Assembly (NCBI GenBank): GCA_001931905.2
Contig: MSJI02000423.1
Coordinates: forward strand, 1 to 26,279
Reading direction: 5' to 3'
From: Cladosporium sp. IMV 00045
Taxonomy: Eukaryota; Ascomycota; Dothideomycetes; Cladosporiales; Cladosporiaceae
Length of the DNA stretch: 26,279 nucleotides
The notes below the pieces were generated by a model that saw only the letters and a program-made list of their open reading frames with translations, did no database searches and was not told the DNA's origin. Position numbers and translations under genes: made by a program. This document shows, in pieces, positions 17,622 to 26,279 of this stretch; position 1 is the stretch's first letter, and each line of letters begins with the position of its first letter.

Positions 17622-19148
17622 GTTCTGATGTTTCTCCTTCTTCGGACGGAAGGGATTTGTTTCGTTGCCGGTTTGGGAGGAGAATGCTGTGAGGTTGGTT
17701 GGCTAGAGAAGAAATAATCTTCAGATTTAGTTCATATGATGATCTTTCTAATTCCCGAAAATGAATGACAAATATTCCAACAGAAATGTGTCTTGGTTCT
17801 GTTATTATACATGTCAATGAATGTCAAAGAGGAAGCGTACTTCTTGCGAATCGGACGTCGTCGACAATGCACGATAAAGCGAGACCCACATGGGTCAAGC
17901 GGGTAGAAAGCGCCCGCGCATGCCGATGAATGTCTCTCTCTCGCTTTGGCCCTTTTGGGATAATATTTCGTTGAGGGAGAGGGGGAAAGAGAGCTGATGC
18001 TGGGTGGATGGCATACATGCAGAAACGTCTGTCTGCTTCTTGCCAGGTTCCTCAGACACTTTCAAGCACAGTGATGAAGAGACAGACCTGCGAGGATCAG
18101 CACAACAAACATTGAGTCGCGTGTGCTCTTACTTCTCTTCACCGGGAGTCGGCTAGAGTCGACTTTTGTAGATCAAAGCCAGCCACCTAGGATTGGAAGG
18201 ATTGCTGATGTGCGATACATTACAAGATGCTAGCTGTTACTTGCAGATTGTCGTGAGGAAATCCCAGTCTAGCAGTCACATTCAATGTATCGAATTCTAT
18301 CCATCGCCCATCTCCGTAGAATCATCGTCAAAAAGAGCAGATGTTGCCACGTGACAGCCAGTCTGATTCCATGTCTTCCAGCTTGCCTTGCCTTGCCTTT
18401 ACGCGCTAGAGCAAGCTTTCGGTCCTCAAACCCTGAGAGGCCGCAGAAGAGAGAGAGGCAGAGAGGAAAGTCTGAGCCCTGATCTCCATCCTCCATCCAC
18501 CCATCCATCCATTCACATCCAATTCACGTCTCATCATCCACACCCACCCGCCGCCATCTTCTACCTACCTGGAGGTATCAACACACACTGTTTACTCCCG
18601 CTACCTACTGACGTTTCTCCATCCTCTCTTCATAAGTCTCACCATACTGCTGTGACTTCTTCTCCTTCACACGCAAAGAGACACACAGACACACGCACAC
18701 GCACACACCTCGCCCCGCCTCGCGCCATCTTTCCCCGGCGCCGGCGTTGTTTCAAGCTTGCTCTCTTGCCGACCCGCCGTGAACTACAGTACGAGACTAC
18801 TGCAGCTGGCTGGCTTGTCTGGCTGCTGTTCGTCTGTCTTTCTGGTCTGTCCGTCTGGCTGTCCACTGGCTGTCTGGCATCTGCCTTGTCTCTCTCTGTC
18901 TCGCCCTCTCTGCCTTGCTGCCTTTCTCTCTGCCTGTCCCACTGCTGCAGCTGCACCTCTCTCCGCGAACTACGAGCTTGTGTCTCGCCCACCACGCACG
19001 CTTGCGCTCGCTCCGCTCCACCTGGGCACGTCCGCCCCGAACTCCTCCAACTAACTCTCTTTCAACCTCTCCCCTTCCCGAACCACCCCTCGGACCCCTC
19101 CTCTCCTACCTCTAAATCCCTCGACATCACCCACCCTATCGCGCAGCC
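17622..19148 (+). promoter_or_regulatory. Divergent PEX11/PBP1 promoter and long PBP1 5' leader
   Basis: A 1.5 kb region separates PEX11 copy 2 (minus) from PBP1 (plus). On the plus strand no ATG occurs from about 18375 to the PBP1 start at 19149. That stretch is pyrimidine-rich with CA-rich runs (ACACACAGACACACGCACACGCACACAC near 18678) and degenerate CTGTCTGG repeats (about 18800-18940). It looks like a promoter followed by a long leader. It contains an E-box (18348-18353) and two blocks conserved with copy 1. Confidence 0.6.
18348..18353 (+). promoter_or_regulatory. E-box CACGTG, copy 2
   Basis: Same GTTGCCACGTGAC context as copy 1 (12233-12238), about 800 bp upstream of PBP1 and 730 bp upstream of PEX11 copy 2. 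Candidate bHLH factor site; inference only. Confidence 0.45.
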
Positions 19149-22100
19149 ATGTCGACGGCTACCGCGAACGGTGATCAGTCCGCAAAGGGCCAGCAGGCGG
19201 GCAAGCAGCACTTCAAGCCTGGTCCCGGTGGAAAGGCGCTCGACGGCGCGCGTAAGCAGGCCGCTAGCCCTGTTGATGGTCAGAACAGGTCAGTTGCTTC
19301 AATGCCCTTCAGTACCACATACGCAGTCAATTACTGCTTTCCTCCTAACAAATTCACGTCGCCTTTTCCGCCCCGCTTGCCCTGCGCCTTGCAATTACGC
19401 GCAAGCTCGCTTTGTCACGACACAACCACGCTTATACTTTCGTCATGCATTTAGCTCTCTTCCCATCCACGACTCGCCGCTGACCATGCCCGACAACAGA
19501 AAGCAAACTCCCACACCACAGAGAGCCTGGACGGGCACAAACCCCATCACCCACCGGCCCACAAACTCCCCCAGCCTTGCCAATGGCACCGACAAATCAC
19601 AACCTCGATCCTCAACATCATCACAGAACAAGGGCAGCGTAGATTCGGTCTCCGACAAGCATGCGAACGACCGCTTACTATACCTGCTCGCGCACTGCAC
19701 GGTGAGACGACACCATACCTGGAATTGGAATCTCCTTATTTTTTGACATCATCGCTGACGTCGATATCAACATCAGGGCACCGACGCAACCTTGACTTTG
19801 AAGAACGGCGAGCAATTTACCGGCGTGTTTAGCGGCTCCTCACTGGAGTCCCCTGCAAAGAGCGTGTACATTCTCAAGATGGTGAAGAGGACAAGGCTCG
19901 CGAGCCACCAGCAGATGAACGGGAACTCCGAGCTTCCAGACGAATACATTGGCGAGGGGGAAGATCATGTCATGACATTTGACGTGCAAGATACGGCCGA
20001 TCTTTATGTCGCCAACGTCGTCACCGAAAATGCACAAGCAACACAGAACGGTATGTCGAAGCTTGTGCCGAGTCGATCAAGTCTCACGACAGCCACTAAC
20101 TACGACCAGGCTCGTTAGCTTCGTCTTTCCGCACCGACAATGAGATCTCACGCGCTAAAAACATGCCTCGAGAACGTGAGCTGAAACCGTGGGACGGTGG
20201 TATGGGCGAGAGTCTGGAAGATATGGAGCTTGGAAATGCAGGCAAGGGAGGATCTGGTTGGGACCAATTCGCTGTCAACGAGCAGACCTTTGGTACTACC
20301 ACCACCTACAACGAGGATGATTACACAACATCGATCGACCGCAACAACCCGGAGTACAAGCGCCGCGAGCGTGAGGCCGAGAGGATCGCCCGCGAGATTG
20401 AGGGATCTGCACCCGCCAATGCTCACGTTGCCGAGGAACGCCGTCAGAACGCCGAACAGGATGACGGGTTGGACGAGGAGGAGAAATACTCGGGAGTTCG
20501 TCGTGACAACACCGTCACCCCTCTCAGCAAGGGCGGTGCCGGTTCCTATGTTCCTCCTTCCCGCAGGCCGATCACAAACCAGCCCACTGTGTCTGGAGCT
20601 CCATTCGACCCTGCGATCATCTCTCTGTCAAAGCCCGTGCCGGCGCCTGCAGCTAAATCGGCTGCAGCTCCCGAAAATGCGCCAGAGCCTGTCAAACCAG
20701 CTGAAGCTCCAGCGAAGCCTGAAGAGCCTCAATCCACTGCTTCTGGGGATGCCAACAAGACTGCAGGTGTTCCATCTGCCGCCCAACCGCCTAGGAAGGC
20801 TGAGAACACGACGGAAGATCACGTGCGCGGCACCGCTGACGCTTTCAAGCAGTTCGCTAATAACGAGAAGCTTCGATTGCGTCAGGCTCAAGAGCAAAAG
20901 CGATCCAACGCCAGGCATGAGAAGAATGTCAAGTTGAACGATTTGAAGAAGTTTGCTGAGAATTTCAGACTCAAGAGTCGAGTCCCAGATGATCTAGTGC
21001 CCATTCTTGCAAAGGACCACGAGAAGCAGCTTGAGATCAAGCGCAAAGCTGAGGAGAGTGCTCGCGTTGACGAGCAGAAGCGCAAGGAGCACGAGAAGGA
21101 AGGCTCAACGCCGACGCCACCGAAGAGCGCCGCTTCCCACAACGCCAGCCCCGTGGATTCACGTGCGCAACAATCTCAATCACAGTCACGCAACCGCATG
21201 TCACAGAACATGCGCGGTGGTCTATCTCAAATGACTTCACCTCGCGCTCCTCTTTCTCAACGCCACAACCTGCCATTCATGAACCAACGCGGCGGCATCC
21301 CCCCTCCTCAGCCGCTTCCCGCCGACCTTCGCATCCCTAGCGGTCCGATGACAGCTCGTGAAGGAGAAACATTGAGCCCGACTTCCGCAAACAACGCTCG
21401 CCTGAACGTCAACGCAAAGGAGTTCAAATTCACACCAGGTGCTAGCAGCTTCACTCCGAGCGGCGCCTCGCCTAGCCCACAGAGAATGCCTATCGCACCT
21501 CCCGTTGAGGAGCCCATTGCGTCCTTCTTCGACGGCGCTGGGAAGAAGAGCAGTGATGACAAGAAGGACATCAACACAGACTGCGATACCATCAAGCGCA
21601 TGAGGGAAGCAGAATACCCCGCCGAGTGGCAAAAGTCCATCGCGGACAACGGTGGTATTCCCCAGCCCTTCCGCACTCCGCCGACCTGGACTGTCCCGAA
21701 TGAGCGCCAGAACACCAAGTATCTGAGTGCTTTCCCCGAGCCGCGCTCACTCAGCCAGGGACCCTCTCCATTGCAGACGCCAAACCCAGCAAATGGCCCA
21801 ATGCCGCATGCCCACCAACTCCCGCCCCACCTGCAAGCGCCCCACATGGGGAACCAGGTCCCTCAGCGCTTCCCCAACATGCCACAGTACGGCGGCCAGC
21901 ATGGCCACACTCAGAACTTCGACCCGCGGATGCAGTTTCCTGGTGGCCACGGCAACAGCGTTCAGAACAGTCCACGCTATGCTCACGCGCAGATGGCCGG
22001 TTTTAACAACGGTCAAATGGGACAGATGCCAATGGCTGGCATGCCTCAATTCGCTGGACAGCCCATGCAGGGTTACGGCATGAGCCCCAACATGGGTTAC

Positions 22101-22705
22101 AGGCAGATGCAGCCTGGCGGTGGTCCCATGATGATGATGCAACCCGGTCCTCCCAACGCTCAGAGTAGGTTCAAACCAGTGTCAATCTCATCACATGTCA
22201 CTTGCTAACTTCCTCCCTAGTGAACCAGATGCGTCCTGGGTTCCCTCCCGGCCCTGGCTTTGGCCCTAACATGCCACAGATGGGTGGGGGTGCGCCCATG
22301 ATGGCTCAGAACCCTTCCTCCAATGGTTTCATGCCCCCGCAAAACCAAGGCTACTCTCCCATGCCGCCGCAAGCACAGCCGCATCACGCTCACATGCCAC
22401 AAGGCGCAGGTCCCAACGGCTACGCTTCATCACCACGCCCGGGTCCGCACATGATGGCGCCTTCGGGCTCGCACCAAGGCTTTGCGCCGCACATGCAGCA
22501 TCAACACAGCCAAGGTCCTCCATTCGCACCGCCTTTCCACGGTCAACAGGCACAGCAACAAGTACCTAGGCACCCTAGCAACGGCGGATACCCGCAGATG
22601 ACCCCGCGCACTCAGCAGGCTATGCCTGCCGCACAGCCGCAGAGTCATGTTCCGAGTCCTGGAATGGGCGCGCAGCCTCTCGGTCAGGGTGAAGAGCGCA
22701 AATGA
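19149..22705 (+). CDS. PBP1: Pbp1/ataxin-2 homologue (Lsm, LsmAD, PAM2)
   Basis: This is the ataxin-2 orthologue. It binds RNA and poly(A)-binding protein, affects poly(A) length and translation, and enters stress granules. Five exons: 19149-19288, 19500-19701, 19777-20050, 20110-22164 and 22221-22705 (3156 nt, 1051 residues). Introns are 211, 75, 59 and 56 nt, all GT-AG, with CTGAC or CTAAC branch sites before each acceptor. Residues about 102-190 form the Lsm domain (LLYLLAHCTGTDATLTLKNG across intron 2). LsmAD is at about 256-320 (WDQFAVNEQTFG onward). A PAM2-like motif LNVNAKEFKFTPGA starts at residue 637. The C-terminal third is rich in Met, Gln, Gly and Pro. In yeast Pbp1 a methionine-rich region mediates redox-sensitive phase separation; this tail is similar in composition. 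The final splice restores ATG-AAC-CAG after CAG-A. Confidence 0.92.
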
Positions 22706-23331
22706 GCAGGCCGTCTCCGTCTTTAACAAGCCAACGCAGTAGCGGAATATCAAACATCTTCCTGAGAGGGCATGGCAGCCAATCTGTTGACTGAGCTGCT
22801 CCCCAAGAATGGAATCTCAGCAAGGCCATGGGTCAATCCCGGCTAGCCACATCATGTTCACCTTGCATCGCCTGCAGCATCAGGATTCAGCATCAGGATA
22901 CCTTATTCAACAAGCGAATCGCTCATCGCAGTCTCAGCCGCTTCAGGCGATCAACCAATTTCCCCTCGAGCATCCGAAGTCTTGACAATGTTCCGAACAT
23001 TCGTCGCCGATAGCCACAAAATCCTCAAATAAAAAAGCATCATCATCAACCAATCTTAAATGCATGTCCAGCCTCAACCTCGGCCCAATTCTCGAACAAA
23101 GCCAATCCTTCGCATTTCCTCACCTACAGGATTCAACACATCTTTCACTCTCCCTCTCCTCGGCTGGAAACTACTGACTGACTGCTATGAGCTCACCCCG
23201 GAACTAGTCTGCTAGTGGGTATGTAAGATCGGTACAACTCGGTGCATCTTGAGGGGGAAAACAAGGCTGATTGTGGGAGAATAGAAGAAAAAAGCCTGGC
23301 CGTGTGGATAGGTCGTCGATTTGCTGGAGAC

Positions 23332-23334
<3 letters not shown>

Positions 23335-23366
<32 letters not shown>
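23335..23366 (+). repeat. (AG)16 microsatellite
   Basis: Thirty-two bases of uninterrupted AG. It creates the Arg/Glu run in a spurious ORF at 23242-23745, which I do not annotate as a gene. Confidence 0.95.
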
Positions 23367-23370
<4 letters not shown>

Positions 23371-26173
23371 TTTCCTCCGCTTCTCTGGCCGACTTTGATC
23401 CTTCTCTCTCGCGTGAGAGCTGGGTTTGATCTGACCGGCCTTTCCCAGACCCCGGGAATCAGAGGCTTCTTCTCCTTCTTTTCTCTCTCATCTATTCCAG
23501 ACTCTAAGCACGGCAGGGTGGGAAATCTTTTCTTTCTTTCCTCTTTCGATTTTCTAGGTTTTGGGTGGCGGTGTGTTGACTTTTTGAATGTTGAAGGGCG
23601 GTTAGGATATGCTTCGACTGCTGCTGGGCGGAGAGGCGGAGAAGTGGAGGGTCGGGTAGACTTTAGTCGCTATGTATGTTATGGTTGTAAGGGTGGGATT
23701 AAGGGGAAGGGGGAGGGTTGGGGTGAGATGGGATGGGTGAAGTGAAGGTGAAGTGGGGGTTGAAGATAGTTACGGTTTTGGTTGGGTGGATGTAGTGTAT
23801 GCAAGAGGGTATTTTTTTTTTCCCATCCGGACCTCGTCTTCGATTACCATCTTTGTGTCAAGTGTGGTTCTTCGTAAGGGCTTTGCTCCAGCTGTGTCGA
23901 ATGCTGTTGTTAGCGGTATTCCTGCTCGTCCGCAGGGACTGGGTGGTCCCTTGAATGCTGTTAATATTGTTCGTTAGAGTGACGTTTGGATGTATGGGAA
24001 TCTATCAATCCGATTGGACGGTACATGCATGCATCAGTAAAAGGTCTTGTCAAACAAATGCTTTCCCTTCCCTTTCTTGTTTTTCATCGATCGTAAGTCG
24101 CGAGTTTGGTCGTTGTGTGATGAGACCTAGCTCGGATATATACATGTACACGTGGTTGATTTCCCCGTCACGAATGAGTGGCGTGCAGGAGGTAGAGATG
24201 AGGGATAGAGGTGGAGGACAACAATCTATTGGTGCGGTAGTTCCGCTTCACACGCAGTGTTGGAGGGATCAGACGACGAATAATGCATGTATGGCGTGGA
24301 CCGGCGGCGGGATGATGGTTGGTTGGGTCTTACGAGAGGGAATGAATCTTTGTGTTATAGGAACAATGTTCATGTTTTCTATGTTTTTTTCTTGACGGCT
24401 TGCATCAAGCATACGGCACATCTTACCTCATTGATTATTCAGACGAACCTTACCACGTGTGATCGATCGCGAGATTGGCGGTGATTGTCTGAGATCTGGA
24501 ATGGGATATACGGCCTTCGTTTTGGAATCTTCATGATTACATGTAGCATAGACCTATTCTGCAAAGTCATGATGAATAGAAGAATTCTGCGAATCTGCGA
24601 ACAAGCACTGGAATCATTACTATAGCTAATTGTTGATTCGCACGCATCTTCTGTTAATTGTTCGATCTATCTCGATCTAGGACTTGTATCCGAGGAAATT
24701 TTTGTTCTAGACTTCGGAATTGCCTCCTATTGAGATTTGGATCTGCGGTTCGTTCATTGAATTTGCTGACTACTGGGATGGGCCTGTCGGCACTTCATCA
24801 AGTGACATGGAGGTAGAAATATCTCTCGGAGTGACGTCGCCGACCAGGATAGGCACTTGAAGAAACATCCAAAGCGATCGCGTCGACATTGTTTATGTCC
24901 CTTTGCTTTTCACTCTAAAGCTCACGTACATCTGAGTAGCAAGAATATCACAAGCGCATCTGAATAGTACAGATATACGAGAAGGCGCTGGGAAGCCCAG
25001 TGCCGATTCTCCACAGTTCGCTATTATTGGCCGAATGGGCGGCGCCGAAAGGAAATTACGGCTGGTCTCTCTTCTTTCGGAGATTCTCCTCATCCTCTCA
25101 TTCTCAATCGTTCGTCTGGATCTTGGTGAGTGGTGAGAGATCTTTGGATCGGGCTTTACGAGGTCGTAAGTTGCAATGGGATGACTTTTTTTTTCTTTAC
25201 TCAAATCGGGGATTTGGTGATCTTTAGCTGGGAATCATTGCTTGCCCTGGTTGACCTGCCTTTACTGAGGGAATGCTCTCCGTTGAAGGAACGCTCTCCG
25301 CTCACAATCGACCGATGAGGGGGATCTCATCGATACGTACGCAACACGCTCGCAATCCCAGAAAGCAGTGCGTGCCTCTTGGGATATTTTCTCCTCGGCC
25401 AGCAAGAAAAAACTCCGGGGAGAAATCCGAATCCTGATGGCTGGGGGATCATTTCACGTCGCAGCACCAACAACTCCTGCCGTACTACTTCTCACTACTT
25501 CGAAGGATCATGCAATGCAGGACACCAGCGTGAGGGGATGTCGCGATTTAGGACTAGGGCTGTGATGAATGTCTGCGTTCCTGCCTTAGAGCGTGTTGGA
25601 GAGTGGTGCTGAGTGGATGCTAGGCGCAGCCTTGCTGTGCGACGGATTGGATGGGCTATCAATAATACATACTGTTACCCTGCGCCGCGGCCTGCATGCA
25701 TGAATGTTGTGATTGTGGGGATTTGGAGAAACAAGTTGGTGAGAATCATGCAATGGTTTGGAGGCGATGCTTCAGCGTATTAATACTGTACAACCGTCAC
25801 CTGCCACCTTCCAACTGCCACTGTTGTAAGAACTCAGCGATACCCATTGGCTTCCTTACTCGCTGTTCCCCCTTCTTGGACGATAGCCGACGGCTTTTTT
25901 TTGCTCGCCCGGAGTCATGGGTGGGAAGTGGAAGATGTGGGTAACGGTTAGCGGACGCTTGGCAACGGCTTGCTTTGGTAGGGTTTCTTCTGGGAATGGG
26001 TATGGCGTTGTTCGGTACGGAGAGGTAGGGCGTAGACATGTTTTGTATCGTTGCTGTTGTCGTTATGTTATGTCTCTGGGCCGTTGGAGAGAGATGGGTA
26101 TCAATCTCTGGTTGGACGGGCAAAGAGGGCTCGGTCTGGGAGTGAAGTCAGAACACGTGATCGGGGAGTGAAG

Positions 26174-26203
26174 ACAGCACAGCACAGCACAGCAAAGCAC
26201 AGC
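26174..26203 (+). repeat. ACAGC pentanucleotide tandem repeat (6 units)
   Basis: Six 5-bp units, ACAGC four times, then AAAGC, then ACAGC, close to the right end of the window. A length-variable locus is possible. Confidence 0.9.
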
Positions 26204-26279
26204 ACATAGAACACGTAGGCAAAACAGTAGTAGTAAAGAAATGGTCGGACACTTGGACACGGGGTTGGACATAGGGTTT

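Larger units (their letters stand above)
13167..19117 (+). repeat. Tandem segmental duplication, copy 2 (about 5.95 kb)
   Basis: This is the direct repeat of 7123-12959 in the same gene order: HeLo (plus), PEX11 (minus), PBP1 leader (plus). Only this copy continues into a PBP1 coding region. The match of the right-hand 230 bp (18888-19117) with 12730-12959 is perfect by eye. The true right edge cannot be seen because copy 1 ends at a gap. Confidence 0.93.
22706..26279. other. 3.5 kb non-coding region downstream of PBP1
   Basis: This holds the PBP1 3' UTR (a poly(A)-signal-like AATAAAA lies near 23028) and then about 3 kb in which no ORF on either strand resembles a protein family. Third-position bias and splice patterns give me no convincing multi-exon gene, and I see no tRNA or rRNA. 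It contains two simple repeats, listed separately, and an imperfect 17-bp tandem pair with core GCTCTCCG (25271-25304). Confidence 0.5.

Noticed and set aside
7123..19117. Transposon or retroelement as the cause of the repeat
   Set aside because: No transposase or reverse transcriptase, no terminal inverted or long terminal repeats, and no target-site duplication visible at the edges. The repeat content is host genes.
18388..19746. 452-codon ORF covering the PBP1 leader, intron 1 and exon 2
   Set aside because: It is a chance read-through: the leader part is low-complexity Leu/Cys/Ser, and only the exon 2 part is genuine protein, which is joined to the exon at 19149 by a well-formed intron.
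23242..23745. 167-codon ORF containing an Arg/Glu run
   Set aside because: The run comes from the (AG)16 microsatellite, and the rest has no protein-like features.
25797..26123. 108-codon minus-strand ORF near the right edge
   Set aside because: No recognisable motif, random-looking composition and no splice or codon evidence. Cannot be supported, though not excluded.
26174..26203. Tandem repeat considered as a CRISPR-like or telomere-like array
   Set aside because: Five-base units without spacers and no TTAGGG repeats; it is a plain microsatellite.

Overview
The window looks like a nuclear scaffold piece from a filamentous ascomycete. Genes sit on both strands and are broken by short introns (about 50-80 nt, some 210-265 nt) with GT/AG ends and CTAAC/CTGAC-type branch sites. 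The protein families are fungal: an M35 deuterolysin, a HeLo-domain protein, BUD6/AIP3, PEX11 and PBP1/ataxin-2. A Dothideomycete is my best guess, but that is weak inference.

Layout. Positions 1-699 hold the 3' part of a secreted deuterolysin gene, which converges on an FAD-dependent monooxygenase gene (1037-2311, minus). A 1.1 kb divergent promoter region leads into BUD6 (3433-6683, plus), a polarity and formin-cofactor protein whose true start lies in a small first exon.

From 7123 to 19117 the window is dominated by a tandem direct duplication of about 5.9 kb. Each copy holds a HeLo-domain gene (plus), a PEX11-family gene (minus, convergent with the HeLo gene) and the long pyrimidine-rich 5' region of PBP1. 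Copy 1 (7123-12959) stops exactly at a 20-N assembly gap. A spacer of about 190 bp follows, which may carry the first exons of an unidentified minus-strand gene. Copy 2 (13167-19117) runs into a complete five-exon PBP1 gene (19149-22705). All four duplicated genes read as intact.

The last 3.5 kb (22706-26279) hold no gene I can support, only simple repeats.

Most notable: two intact paralogous HeLo proteins (the fold of fungal cell-death effectors) with silent changes far outnumbering replacements; a conserved uORF that overlaps their start codon but differs in layout between copies; homology that collapses at the HeLo stop codons while the promoters stay conserved; and a 230-bp stretch of perfect identity abutting the gap. 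The genes do not form one pathway. Polarity, peroxisome division, stress-granule/translation control and possible heterokaryon or stress death are simply neighbours.
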